In this document: one piece after another, positions 44,496-54,052 of the stretch
Layout of the letters: each line of letters starts with the position of its first letter
Position numbering within the stretch: the stretch's first letter is position 1
Assembly: GCA_022414725.1 (NCBI GenBank)
Contig: CM039462.1
Location: 34,500,931 to 34,564,930 of the forward strand
Source: Microglena sp. YARC
Taxonomy: Eukaryota; Chlorophyta; Chlorophyceae; Chlamydomonadales; Chlamydomonadaceae
Direction: 5' to 3'
Length of the DNA: 64,000 bases
Translations under genes and position numbers: made by a program
The notes under the pieces: model-generated
The model's input: the letters and a program-made list of their open reading frames with translations, nothing else
The model's database searches: none
Told to the model about the DNA's origin: nothing

Positions 44496-44614
44496 CTGGT
44501 AAGCCTATAATATGCTAGGGGCACCCTCTGGGGGATGCTCCAGGTACACTCCACATGCTGATGGGTCCAAACCAGCAGTTGCAGTGAAGAATTGGTCCAA
44601 GAAAGATCCAGCGG
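44496..44614 (-). CDS. UCH exon 3
   Basis: Acceptor TGTACAG, then AAGSFLDQFFTATAGLDPSA and GVYLEHPPEGAPSIL, then TAG, then AYQ and donor CCAG|GTACAG. The L-P-x-x-RG-YLE pattern matches the UCH segment after the active-site helix. The TAG falls where array copies read GAA GAG, so it is a local mutation. Phases fit exons 2 and 4. Confidence 0.8.
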
Positions 44615-44643
44615 CTGTACACATGGACATGGATTGGATTTGA

Positions 44644-44860
44644 GTGTGGGTATGGGCATGGATTGGATTGTGTGTATGTGTATGTGTGCATGGCTTTGGG
44701 TGTTGGTATTGGTATGGGTACGGCTTTGGGTATGGTTCTGGGTATAGGTGTGGGTATGGGTATAGGTGTGGGTATGGGTATGGGTCTAGGTGTGTGTCTG
44801 GGTCTAGGTGTGGGTTTGGTTCTAGGTGCATAGATGGGATTGTGTTCATCGATAGTAAAA
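44644..44860 (+). repeat. Degenerate GGGTAT/GGGTGT hexanucleotide repeat
   Basis: A period of about 6 (GGGTATGGGTATAGGTGTGG). It lies in the intron between exons 2 and 3, downstream of the exon 2 array. Confidence 0.85.
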
Positions 44861-44869
44861 CAGGTATAA

Positions 44870-45795
44870 ATATTCCCATCCCATCCCATCAAGTCACACT
44901 CACCCCACCTCCCATCTCATCCCATTCCATCCTATCCCACCAGATACGTACTGGGACTGCACCCTCCAGACTTCATTGTGTCTCTGTTGTTAGCCAAGCG
45001 ATGGAGGACTGCAATCGATTTTAAGTACCAGGGTAAATAGTCCCATCCCATCAAGTCACACCACACCACACCACACCTCCCATCACATCCTATCCCACCA
45101 GCAGCACATACAGGGACTGCACCCACCAAGCTTCATTGTGTCTATGTTGTTAGCCAAGCCATGGAGGACTGCAATCGATTATCGGTACTGGGATAGATAG
45201 TCCCATCCCATCCCATCAAGTTACACCACACCACACCTCCCATCTCATCTTATCCCACCAGCAGCACATACAGGGACTGCACCCACCAGGCTTCATTGTG
45301 TCTCTGTTGTTAGCCAAGCCATGGAGGACGGCAATCGATTATTGGTACTGGGATAGACAGTCCCATCCTATCAAGTCACACCACACCACACCTCCCAACA
45401 TACTCCATCCTATCCCACCAGCGACACATACTGGGACTCCACCCACCAGGCTTCAGTTTGTCTCTGTTGTTAGCCAAGCCATGGAGGACGGCAATCGATT
45501 ATATGTACTGAGATAGATAGTACCATCCCATCCTAGCAAGTCAAACCACACCACGCCTCCCATCTCATCCCATCCTATCCCATCTCTCCAGCGCCACATT
45601 CTGGGACTGCATCCACAAGGCTTCATAGTTTTTATGTTGTTCGCCAAGCCATGGAGGACTGCAATCGATTAAAGGTACCGGGATAGATAGTCCCATCCCA
45701 TCCCATGAAGTCACACCACACCACACCACACCTCCCATCTCATCTCATCCCATTCCATCCTATCCCACCAGCGACACATACTGGGACTGCACCCA
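44870..45795 (-). repeat. Tandem array (160-180 bp units) containing the 3' half of UCH exon 2
   Basis: About six units. Each carries GCAGTCCTCCATGGCTTGGC (AVLHGLANNRDTMKPGG in one phase), the donor junction CTGGTGGG, a CTGGTGGGA stretch and a GGGATGGGACTATC-like stretch. Units begin in mid-exon just after ACCATT and lack the catalytic Cys. Spacing of the conserved block runs 159, 161, 161, 172 and 180 bp. Confidence 0.9.
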
Positions 45796-45796
45796 C

Positions 45797-45981
45797 CAGG
45801 CTTCATTGTGTCTCTGTTGTTCGCCAAGCCATGGAGGACTGCAATGGTGCCACAAGCATTGCCAATGGTTTGCTTCATGTAGTACGCTGGGCAGGAAGCT
45901 GCCACACCACTGGAAGCCTGCTCTTCATCCTCTGTGCATATATGAGGAGGGCTGGGTTGTTCTTCTCGTTTTTGGATCCCC
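45797..45981 (-). CDS. UCH exon 2 with catalytic Cys
   Basis: Acceptor TGAAAAAG, then KREEQPSPPH...EDEEQASSG...YYMKQTIGNACGTIAVLHGL and ANNRDTMKP, donor CCTG|GTGGGT. MKQTI-NACGT is the UCH active site with the oxyanion Gln and the nucleophile Cys. The acceptor needs two bases from an upstream exon, and the donor is phase 1, which fits exon 3 exactly. Confidence 0.9.
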
Positions 45982-46254
45982 CTTTTTCAGAGCTATTTTG
46001 GTTCATTCTTCCAGTCTTTGTTTGAAGCTATACATAAGATGACTCAAAGTGGGATATGGGTGGGTGAATATCCCTGTCTGTTGTTTTATGATTAGTTGTG
46101 AATTATCTGAGGGGTCTGGGGTTAATTTCTTCATGGGGGAATATCTTTGTTTTTGTTCTATGATTTTGTTGTGAATTGGCTCTTGCATGTTTTTTCCTCA
46201 AATCAGAAAGCAAGGTATATGGGTACGTCCCCCACCTGAACACCCAGGAAAAAT

Positions 46255-46480
46255 GTCATCATCATGATCATCATCATCATCATCACTACCACCATCATCA
46301 CCACCACTACCACTATCATCATCGTCATCATCACCACCACCATCACCACCATCATCACCACCAATACCACCATCATCATAGTCATCATCACCAACATCAT
46401 CATCACCAGAATCACCACCACCACTACCACCAACATTGCCATCATCACCATCATCACCACCGCCATCCCCAACATCAAGT
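46255..46480. repeat. (CAT/CAC)n trinucleotide repeat
   Basis: About 225 bp of imperfect CAT and CAC triplets. Long His-rich or Met/Val-rich open frames on both strands are products of the repeat. Confidence 0.95.
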
Positions 46481-46589
46481 GTAGATACATGACCTAGCCT
46501 GCTGTAGCTATATGGCTGAGGTGCCATATGGGATTAGGGAAAGTATCGATCATACATTATGGAGGAGGATGCATTTTACATCACACCAT

Positions 46590-46797
46590 AGCTTTTCTTT
46601 TTAGCTACGAGCAGCAGCTTCTGGGCAGCTCCCCGAGCCAGCCACTTGACCAAGTCCCAGGACGTCAATAGTACAGGAAAGCTGGTTGTGTCAGCTTCAA
46701 GGTGCATTAGGTTGCACCAGGTTTGGCTGACTACCAGGGCAGGGGAGATGTCTAGAAGCTGCTTCTCGTGGCTAACCAGAAAAGCAAGGCATCGAAC
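46590..46797 (+). mobile_element. MITE of the AGCAGCTTCT family
   Basis: Ends AGCTTTTCTTTTTAGCTACG and AGAAGCTGCTTCTCGTGGCT are inverted repeats. The interior TCAGCTTCAAGGTGCATTAG recurs at 51.09 kb. It lies inside a UCH intron. Confidence 0.8.
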
Positions 46798-46967
46798 ATC
46801 ATGCATCATGAATATCAGAATGCGGCTGCCAAGCAACCCGGAAGGTTGGGGAAATCAAGGTATGGCAATAATGATGACGTACCTTTCTTTGTAGCTGCCT
46901 CTGTGTTGGGCGTGGACAGGAGATTTCTCGTTCTGCCGCCTCTGAATTGGTTGTGATTCACATTTTT

Positions 46968-47151
46968 CTTTTCAGCTACAAGCAGCAGCTTCTAAGCAGC
47001 TCCCTAAGCCAGCCATTGGGCTAAGCCCCAAGATTTTGAAAGTTCTGGACAGCGGATGTTGTCAGCTTCCAGACACACTAGGTTGCATTAGCTTTGGCTA
47101 AATAACCAGTCAGGGAAGCTGTCTAGAAGCTGCTGCTTTGAGCTGAAAAAC
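46968..47151 (+). mobile_element. MITE of the AGCAGCTTCT family
   Basis: The left end CAGCTACAAGCAGCAGCTTC and right end GAAGCTGCTGCTTTGAGCTG are inverted repeats ~150 bp apart, inside a UCH intron. Confidence 0.8.
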
Positions 47152-47199
47152 AAAACTGGCGTGAATGGGCAGCTCACGCTTGGGTACTCCAGGATTGTT

Positions 47200-47283
47200 T
47201 CACATGATTCTTGCCATCTTCTCACTGAATACAGGAGACTGAGCAGAGATTTTTTCTTCTGCATATCCCGATGGCTACCAGAG

Positions 47284-47327
<44 letters not shown>

Positions 47328-47950
47328 CCCAGCCCTCGGGGCACGCTGCCCCCCGAACACCCCAGGGCGGCCCTACTAAAGCAACCAGGACTCTGTTCCT
47401 GGAAGAGGCCCAAACCTATGAAGCTACCAGGTAACCCACTTTCTGAACTGAATAAAAAAACTCTGAGATTAAGGTATGGGGTAATTGGGAATCAAATTCA
47501 AGGAATATGGAGACAGCTCAGCTGACTACTGTGAACAGGTATTATATTGATGCTGGATATTACATGATAGCTAGCTTCTTAAGATTGTTTCTCGAGATAC
47601 TCACCGGAATATAGGAGACTAAGGCACGGAATAATTGGGAATCCAACTCAACAGGATTCTAACCACCTCCTCACAGGAATACATGACTGATGTATGGGAT
47701 AAGTAGATGCCAAAGGCATTTGTAGATATCTCAGCAGACTACTGTGAACAGATAATGTACGGATACTGAAATATTGCATGCTTGCTAGCATCATCCTATC
47801 GTTTCCCGGGGTTCTCACCACCACCTCACTGGAATACAGGAGACTAAGGTATTGGATAGTTTGGAATCAAAGGAAAGTGGAGACTACTCAGCCAACTGAT
47901 GTCAACATGCTATCTTCTTACGCTACAAAGTGCATGCTAGCATTGCTAGC
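47200..47950 (-). repeat. Diverged repeats with a recurrent donor-like junction (probable missing UCH exon region)
   Basis: Four related stretches end in TATTC(C/A)N|GTGAG (introns would start near 47829, 47604 and 47225; a fourth near 47675). One phase gives FPIIPCLSLLYS or LSLLYS, comparable with the P-P-V-A-V-L-L-L-F-P part of UCH that lies between exons 1 and 2. Which copy, if any, is the true exon cannot be decided. Confidence 0.45.
47285..47324. repeat. Poly-C run of 40 bases
   Basis: Uninterrupted C within an intron of the UCH locus, so poly-G in its transcript. Confidence 0.95.
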
Positions 47951-48065
47951 ATCATCAGATCTGGTGATCAACTGAAACAACTAGGAATATAAACGGGATG
48001 TGAGCCACCAGTCAATGCCATTGGGGCAGTAAAGATGTAGCAGCATTATGATATAGGATTCTCAC

Positions 48066-48190
48066 GCTGTCCAGGCCGAAGATGTCACAGAAAGCATATT
48101 GGGCGGTGTCGATGCCCAATTTAGTTGCGAAGTCGTTGAGCACGCAACGGGGTTGCTTTCCAGAGGGCCCCACTTCTTGTGACCTGCCAT
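48066..48190 (-). CDS. UCH exon 1 (N-terminus)
   Basis: From ATG: MAGHKKWGPLESNP, then in the second phase VLNDFATKLGIDTAQYAFCD and IFGLDS, ending at GTGAGA (intron). KKW-PLESNP and F-KLG...F-D-(F/Y)GLD are hallmarks of the UCH N-terminus. Five bases (GTTGC) stand where three are expected between NP and VLN, so the frame is broken unless the read is wrong. Confidence 0.85.
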
Positions 48191-48632
48191 GATGATTGGC
48201 TTTCTTGACGATAGTACAGCTTGCTTATTGGAATGCGCAGGTTTTGTGCCGATCGCGATGGCAAGGGTTGAGGATGTGTCTTGGGACCAAGAGGAGGGAG
48301 CAGAAGAGGGAGCTGGAGAGGAACATGTAACCCAACTGACGCAGGCAGTCAATCATCCGACTTTCAACTGTATTGAAGAACAGTCACCACCCACATTTCC
48401 CCAGGCGGATATAAATTATCAGGAAGCAATTTTGTCGCGAGCTGGTTAAGCTAGGTCGAGCGATCTCTCAATCGCGTCCATCCGTGTATCGTCGAGCCCC
48501 GGGTGGCCGGGAGCATCGATCCTCTGAAGTTTTGACGATTATATTCTCTCCCGGATTCGTTGCTAGCGTTCGCTAGTCGCTGGATTTAGTCACTGCATTG
48601 AATTAAAAGTTGTCGAGGATCTACACGGCAAG
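48191..48632. promoter_or_regulatory. Divergent intergenic region between UCH and the plus-strand gene
   Basis: 440 bp between the UCH ATG (minus) and an ATG at 48633 (plus). A CCAAT box on the minus strand lies at about 48194. A plus-strand frame of 86 codons (48189-48449) with an acidic stretch overlaps but has no motif. A shared promoter is inferred from the arrangement. Confidence 0.4.
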
Positions 48633-48859
48633 ATGATCCAAGGCATCAGAATTCCAACAGATGCCGGGGGTTTGAATCTGCTGGCTCATCGCAGAAGTGC
48701 GAACAAGATCCAGCCAGTAGTGTCAGCTGCTCGAAATATTGCTTTGAATTCTGTTGCTAATGGAGTTCAAGGGCACAGGCAGAATTCCTACTCGGACACC
48801 AGTTCGTCTGCAGATATGCAGCTGCTGCTGCGTCAGGTGGCGACGATGAATCCGAGGAG
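48633..48859 (+). CDS. Possible first exon, transit-peptide-like
   Basis: 75 codons beginning MIQGIRIPTDAGGLNLLAHR, rich in Arg, Ser, Ala and Asn with few acids. It ends at GAGGAG|GTAGGC, a fair donor. The composition fits an organellar transit peptide. It might be the start of the CK2-like gene whose end lies at 50.4-50.7 kb, but no kinase core is seen between, so the link is a guess. Confidence 0.35.
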
Positions 48860-49550
48860 GTAGGCAATGCCGATGGGATCCGCAGGGCTGGAGGGGAGGG
48901 GTGGGTGCAAAGACCTAATTCGTGAGTGTCGAGGCCTGGCATCAGGAAACACGAAAGTCCAACAGACTTCAGAAACGGTATTAGTCACGGGCGAATATAT
49001 GATAATACAATCAAAGGTTGGTTCATATGTGAAGTATTGATTACGCATCTAGGACAGCATGCATTAAAATTTTGGTCGTCTGGCACCTGCTGACACAAGG
49101 AGTTCAGCAGATCTCTTCCCAGAAACAAGTGCCCTTTAACCCAGCTATATCTTCCCCCCTCTCACATCCATATATATGGCCAATAAAATCTCCTTATGAC
49201 ATCCCCTTCTCCTCCCCTCCTCTCAGCACCGCACCTACCACCACCACAGCCACTCACACATACACGCAAGCAATCCCGAATATTGAATAATGTCATAATA
49301 CCTACACTAAATTACACACCTTTGCTCATACACATACTCCCATACACATGCATCCTCACAAAAAATACACACACATACACATCAGGCCGCCGGCACATTC
49401 TGAGTAAAATAGGACAAGAGGATGGTATAACCATCAGCATCATCGTCAGAAACATAGACATGCACAATTAAGGTGGAAGTAATGGGGAAATCATAAATCG
49501 GCTCTTATTTATCAAATGGGATCAAGCCTCGTGCTGTCCAACTAGTTTTA
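48860..49550. other. Intron-like, no exon recognised
   Basis: Contains CA-rich stretches (49250-49390). No kinase motif was found on the plus strand. Confidence 0.45.
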
Positions 49551-50213
49551 GACAAATATGTGAGATGCAGCCAGTGCTAGCACTCACTCCAGTACCTGCA
49601 TGTACAGTGTTCTTCTCCTTTAACTCCATCTATATAATCGTGATTTAGATAGATCATGTGAAAGGTCTTGGGCTCATCTTTCTCAACACACAATCAATTG
49701 TAACACGTAGCTTCTTGATTTGTATCAATGGACCTCTGGTTGGCATGTGAATCAAGTGTAGCTGGTACCAGCATTCCCTCCAGGACCTGGGTGAACAATG
49801 ACTGCCTCATTCAAATTGGTTGTTAAGAAAATGCGTCCATCGCTGGTCAGGCATTTGAACTAGGTGAAGCTGCTGCTAGCAGTCACTCCCTGCTATGAAA
49901 TTGTCATCTCGTATACTTTTCTTTTTGATTGATATAAACCCACAGCTGCTTGAGCATGTAAATCAGGTTAGCCAGTGCCAGCAGTCAGGCCAGCACCTGC
50001 ATATACATTATTTATCCCGTTCAAATTGCTCCTTGATTTAAATCAATTCACCACTGCTTGTGCATCTTGATTTATATCCATCAGCCGCTGCTTGGGTGCA
50101 TGCATCAGGTGAAACCAGTGCCAGCAGTCACTCCAGCCCCTGCATAAACAGTATGTATCCCGTTCAAATTGCTTCTTGATTTATATCCATCCGCCGCTGC
50201 TTGGGTGCATAAA
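49551..50213 (+). repeat. Diverged tandem repeats with exon-half-like ends (CK2-like)
   Basis: About four to five units of ~130-170 bp with CCAGTGCCAGCAGTCACTCC and a preceding TTGATTTATATCCAT block. Several units encode variants of LIDINPQLLEHVNQ directly before a donor-like CAG|GT (near 49968 and 50109). This resembles the CK2 alpha segment L-D-P-Q-L-x-x-L-V. Stops interrupt other units. Confidence 0.5.
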
Positions 50214-50221
50214 GGGATGCG

Positions 50222-50256
50222 CAGTCGATTAGTAGCAGGGCATCCCAAGAAGGGTT
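50222..50256 (+). pseudogene. CK2 alpha-like exon fragment
   Basis: TGCGCAG|T then RLVAGHPKKGW and G|TGTGAC. It compares with the conserved CK2 alpha LVG-H-x-R-K-P-W. It is short and its flanks are poor, so it is probably a relic. Confidence 0.45.
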
Positions 50257-50399
50257 GGGTGTGACCTAACCTCGGTGCACGCAAGCGGTACAACCGACTG
50301 GCGTGGTCACAGTCACTAGCTGACTGGCCAGTGTGGATACGAGCAGGTACCTATGTGTGCCACAAGGTACGGCTTATAAGCCGCACTTTAACACTATAG

Positions 50400-50612
50400 G
50401 TATGACCATGCTGCACGGCTGACCGCATCCGAGGTTATGCAACATCCCTACTTCAAGGTTGTACATGCACGTATCAAGTCCACGGGTTCTGCTTTCAGCT
50501 TATGTGTGTACTACCAGGCCAGGGGGGCTGGGGGTGTGGGGGGGGGAGGGGCAAAGACGCTTAGGAGACTAACCTCTAACAGTTTAAAGCTTTACAACCT
50601 ACATGTATGACC
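50400..50612 (+). CDS. CK2 alpha-like C-terminal exon, copy 1
   Basis: Acceptor CACTATAG|G, then YDHAARLTASEVMQHPYFKV. YDH-x-x-RLTA-E-x-x-x-HPYF is the end of the casein kinase 2 catalytic domain. The frame then runs on through a G-rich insert to a TGA at 50608-50610. The kinase core is absent upstream in this window, so the gene is fragmentary. Confidence 0.7.
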
Positions 50613-50704
50613 ACACTGCACGGCTGACTGCATCTGAGGATAAGCAACATCCTTACATAAAGGCTGTACAGGAACGTCCAAAGTCCATGGGTTCTGCTGC
50701 ATAG
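50606..50704 (+). pseudogene. CK2 alpha-like C-terminal exon, tandem copy 2
   Basis: YDHTARLTASEDKQHPYIKA followed by VQERPKSMGSAA and a stop. It duplicates copy 1 in another phase, ~206 bp downstream, and ends like a CK2 alpha C-terminus (MGS). It has no clear acceptor of its own. Confidence 0.65.
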
Positions 50705-51175
50705 CTTTTATTTTCAGCTACGAGCAACAACTTATTTTTACATTTTCTTAGCAGCTTCTGGGCAGCTCCCTGAGCTAGCCACTGGGAGTCTGGGATACAT
50801 CAAACTATTTCAACAGCTTCTGGGCAGCTCCCTGAGCCAGCCACTAGGATTCTGGGGTACATCAAACTATTTCAGCAGCTTCTGGGCATCTTCCTGAGCC
50901 AGCCACTGGGAGTCTGGGATACATCAAACTATTTCAGCAGCTTCTGGGCAGCTCCTTGAGCCAGCCACTAGGAGTCTGGGATACATCAAACTATTTCAGC
51001 AGCTTCTGGGCAGCTCCTTGAGCCAGCCACTAGGAGTCTGGGATACATCAAACTATTTCAGCAGCTTTGGACAGCTTTTTGTGCCAGCTTCAAGGTGCAC
51101 TAGGTTACGTCAGGTTTGGCTGAATAGCCACTTGGGGAAGTTCCCTAGAAGTTGCTGCTCAGAGCCAAAAGCACT
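50704..51175 (+). mobile_element. MITE of the AGCAGCTTCT family with a 62 bp internal tandem repeat
   Basis: Between ends AGCTTTTATTTTCAGCTACG and AGAAGTTGCTGCTCAGAGCC, a unit starting CAGCTTCTGGGCAGCTCC and ending CATCAAACTATTTCAG (62 bp) occurs five times (about 50751-51064). The terminal repeat itself has been drawn into the tandem unit. Confidence 0.85.
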
Positions 51176-51419
51176 GCGCCGGCGCCATCGCGTCATCATA
51201 GCAATCAGAAATAGTGGTAATAGAGTTGACATGAGAATCATTGCCACCCAACTGCCAGGCTGGCAGAAACCAGAAATAGTGGTAGTAGAGCCGGCCTGTG
51301 AATCATCGCCTATGTGGGGATCGCTTATCATTTATGTGAAATGTGAGCTGTGTATGCACATTGGTGGAAAGGTGTATGTTCAGTGCTTTAGCGAAGCTTG
51401 GGTGTAGTCACTTCAGTGT

Positions 51420-51510
51420 AGGAGACTTTTTTTAAGTTGTGAAAGGAATTTCACCTTCGGAGGTGGGTCTCCCAACACAAACCAGCAACGCCGAGGATTC
51501 AGTTCAAGAC
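51420..51510 (-). mobile_element. SINE-like fragment (inverted relative of 52308-52437)
   Basis: The reverse complement of this stretch matches 52340-52430 over ~85 bp (GGTTTGTGT.GGGAGACCCACC and CCTTTCACAACTTAAAAA). The T-run at its left is the antisense of an A-rich tail. Confidence 0.6.
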
Positions 51511-52307
51511 TGATATAGATTCCAGGGGGTCGGGAGAGATACGTGGATCAACGTTACATACTGTGCAGGGTGGCCTGTTGCACATGGCTTCAACCAGCAG
51601 TTTCGGCAGTAAAATTAATTACCAGGAATTTACCAGGAGCCCTTCAGCCTACTACACTACCCCTGGAATCCAACACACACAAACCAGGGTTGTTCAGGGC
51701 GCTGCGTCCTCCGTCGCAGACGCAACGTCGAAGGGTCTGTTACGTCGCAAGACGCAATGTGGGTAGGGCCCGTTGACCAGAAGGGTCCGTTGTGTCGCAG
51801 GATGCAGGTCTATACAATTGGTTTCTTCTCAGACAGCAGAGCTGGGAGTCCTCCGGAGGTACCCTGTTAGTGGCCCGCCTTTGTCTCTGACAAAACCTTT
51901 TGGGTCTCTGGTGCGTGCAAGGAGATTAGGGGACCCAACCTCTTTGGTGAAAGCCCTCCCCTCACACACACACCTACCCCCCCCCTCACCCCTCCACCTT
52001 CCAAACACCCCACACACCCCATCACCACCACCACCACACACAATAGTTGTACAGCTACTACTGAATGTACCCTGTTGTGCCTCAAACGTTATTTCTATGG
52101 CATAACCAGGCATACCAAAATAAAATAAAGGACAGAAAGTGAGTTATGTTAAGCAGGATGTACTGTAGAACACAGGGGGGGCATAGTTGCACAGACATTA
52201 ACTTATGAAATAATAGACATGGTATTAAATGCATAGCGAGACTACGTCTATGAGCTCACAATTTGAATGTTGTATCAGATAGGAGCACCTCTCGTGCTGG
52301 CATAATG
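51511..52307. other. No gene seen; CA/CCCC-rich stretch
   Basis: 51960-52045 is a C- and CA-rich low-complexity run. Duplicated CGCAACG/CGCAAGACGCAA words lie near 51720-51810. Open frames are short and unrecognised. Confidence 0.5.
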
Positions 52308-52437
52308 TAGAAGTGGGGCTTTGCATATTGTAGGAGTGGCACCACCATTCGAACTGAATCCTCTGTGTCGCTGGTTTGTGTCGGGAGACCCACCTCCTGG
52401 GGTGAAAGTCCTTTCACAACTTAAAAAGAAAAAAAAC
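52308..52437 (+). mobile_element. SINE-like insertion with A-rich tail
   Basis: It is absent from the paralogue at ~198 (GCATAATTTGCACGTGCTGT). It contains TTCGAACTGAATCC (B-box-like) and ends in AAAAAGAAAAAAAA. An inverted relative is at 51420-51510. Confidence 0.6.
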
Positions 52438-52687
52438 AGGTGCTGTGGTATATTGGTTGAAGGTAGAAGAGTAGTAGAAGATGAAATGCATTTAATGTTA
52501 GAATGTCCTATGTTCGCTGATGATGGATTTGTTTTTTAGAAACTGAAAATAGAACCTGAATTGATTGATAAAGACTCCAGCATGAAGCTGGCCATGAATC
52601 CTGATTCCTTTGAAGGATGGAAATACGTAATACATGTATTAAAAATGCGATAAGAATCACACAATTAAATTATCATCCCATTTGAGA

Positions 52688-52882
52688 CAGGGTGCTACTA
52701 AGCGCGCGCGGCAGCGCGGTGCCGCGCTGCCTTTTTGAGCCCCTCTGCGCGTTTCGCGCAGTTTTTTCAACCCCGTGTGGGCGCAGCGCACAGTTTTTGC
52801 GCTTTTTGCACTAAAAAGCGCTGACCAATTTGACGATTGTGCGCTTTAAGCGCTGGCCAATTTGGCAAGAAGTAGTACCCTG
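52688..52882. mobile_element. hAT-like MITE, copy C, perfect 8 bp target duplication
   Basis: 195 bp with ends CAGGGTGCTACT and AGTAGTACCCTG, flanked by ATTTGAGA at 52680-52687 and 52883-52890. The paralogue near 440 has the empty site. The interior is GC-rich and self-complementary (GCAGCGCGGTGCCGCGCTGC). Confidence 0.95.
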
Positions 52883-54052
52883 ATTTGAGATGATAATTTA
52901 ATTACGTTGTATAATTAAATTATCACTGTAGCACAAACTCAAGGCCTCCGGCGGTACAATTACTGTTTGGGGTTCAGTTTATCTATGATGTTTCTTGTTA
53001 GCCCTTCCTGTCACGGCTGGGCAAGTTCCTTCAGCCCATTTGGCCAACCCCTAGACTGTAACATACACACGGGGGGGCTACACAACAGAAGACTAGGTAC
53101 ACATAACTCACACTCAACCCGCACATGATAGAAAGGAAAACCGACACGCTGATAGCTGGGTACACAGACCCACCCCACCCCAACCCCCAGCCAAAGCGCG
53201 TAAGTAATGTTATGTGGAGTGACCATACGGTCATCTAATCAGAAAGAATGAGAGAAATTCGAGCTACTACTACGTTTTATTTCTGGCTTCGTTCAGCAGC
53301 TTCTATGATTAATACAGCCACTGGGCTAGACCCCACAATTTTAGCAGCGCCAGAAATATGATTATGCATGTTTCAAGGTGCAGTATGCTTTAGTTTTGCA
53401 TAATAGACAGCCAGTGGAGATAAATAGAAGCTGCTGCTTGTAGCCTGAAAGGAAAAGCTATGTTCCGAGCCTGGAGACTGGGAGGCAAGACCAACTAACA
53501 GTGATATGGTACAAAGGTAGTTACAGAGTAATCAGAAGTACATACACACACAAACACATAAAACATAGCATGAGATGCAATTCAACCATTGGTACACATC
53601 AACAACTGTTCATAAAAACTCAGCTACAACCTTCTTCTTAACGTCAACACCTCCAAACACTAAATAAATCTACTCTTGCTCTTCATTCCTAGCTCTGCCT
53701 TGCTCTACCTTAATAGCTTGTCCTGTTTCAATGCTACAACTAACATCAGTACAAATGTACATCGTACAACAGTTAGTGGTGCTCTAGGCCCACTAGCAAA
53801 CTAAGGGCGCAAGCCTTCAAGGGGGTACGTTCATATGACGATAAGAATCTGTTTTTTTGTCAACATATATATACAGGAATATATGTATATGAGAACACCA
53901 GAATCCAAGAAGGTAGCACTCAGCCCGCCAACTCAACCCTAAGCAATGCCCTGCAGGGGGCTAGCGGTGGTGGGGCTCATTGGTTGTCAGGGTCCTGATT
54001 GGCCTAGGGTTTGTCTCGGGGGGCTCGGTGTGAGCCCCTACCCCTGATCCTT

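Larger units (their letters stand above)
40621..48190 (-). pseudogene. Ubiquitin C-terminal hydrolase (peptidase C12, UCHL3-like), decayed, with exon-junction repeat arrays
   Basis: Five exons were recognised in order and in compatible phases. Exon 1 is 48190-48066, exon 2 45981-45797 (catalytic Cys), exon 3 44614-44496, exon 4 42701-42617, exon 5 40732-40621. A short segment between exons 1 and 2 (MVP...LLLFP in the family) is not firmly located, and the C-terminal exon is missing. UCH enzymes cleave small adducts from the ubiquitin C-terminus. Three lesions suggest decay: a 2 bp frameshift in exon 1, a TAG in exon 3 and replacement of the catalytic His by Tyr in exon 4. Introns are dominated by tandem arrays that each include part of the neighbouring exon. 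Confidence 0.85.

Noticed and set aside
44644..44860. Interstitial telomere repeat
   Set aside because: The unit is GGGTAT/GGGTGT with much variation, not TTTAGGG or TTAGGG, and it lies inside an intron.
43005..45846. CRISPR array
   Set aside because: Repeats are 150-180 bp tandem units with exon content and no unique spacers.
46176..46527. His-rich and Asp/Gly-rich proteins over the CAT repeat
   Set aside because: Open frames on both strands and in several phases are an automatic result of the trinucleotide repeat.
47222..47525. Poly-Pro and poly-Gly proteins
   Set aside because: Translation of a 40-base C-run; no independent coding evidence.
51434..52427. A 1 kb transposon with ~85 bp terminal inverted repeats
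   Set aside because: The right 'end' is a ~130 bp insertion with its own boundaries relative to the paralogue at 198, so these are two SINE-like copies in opposite orientation.
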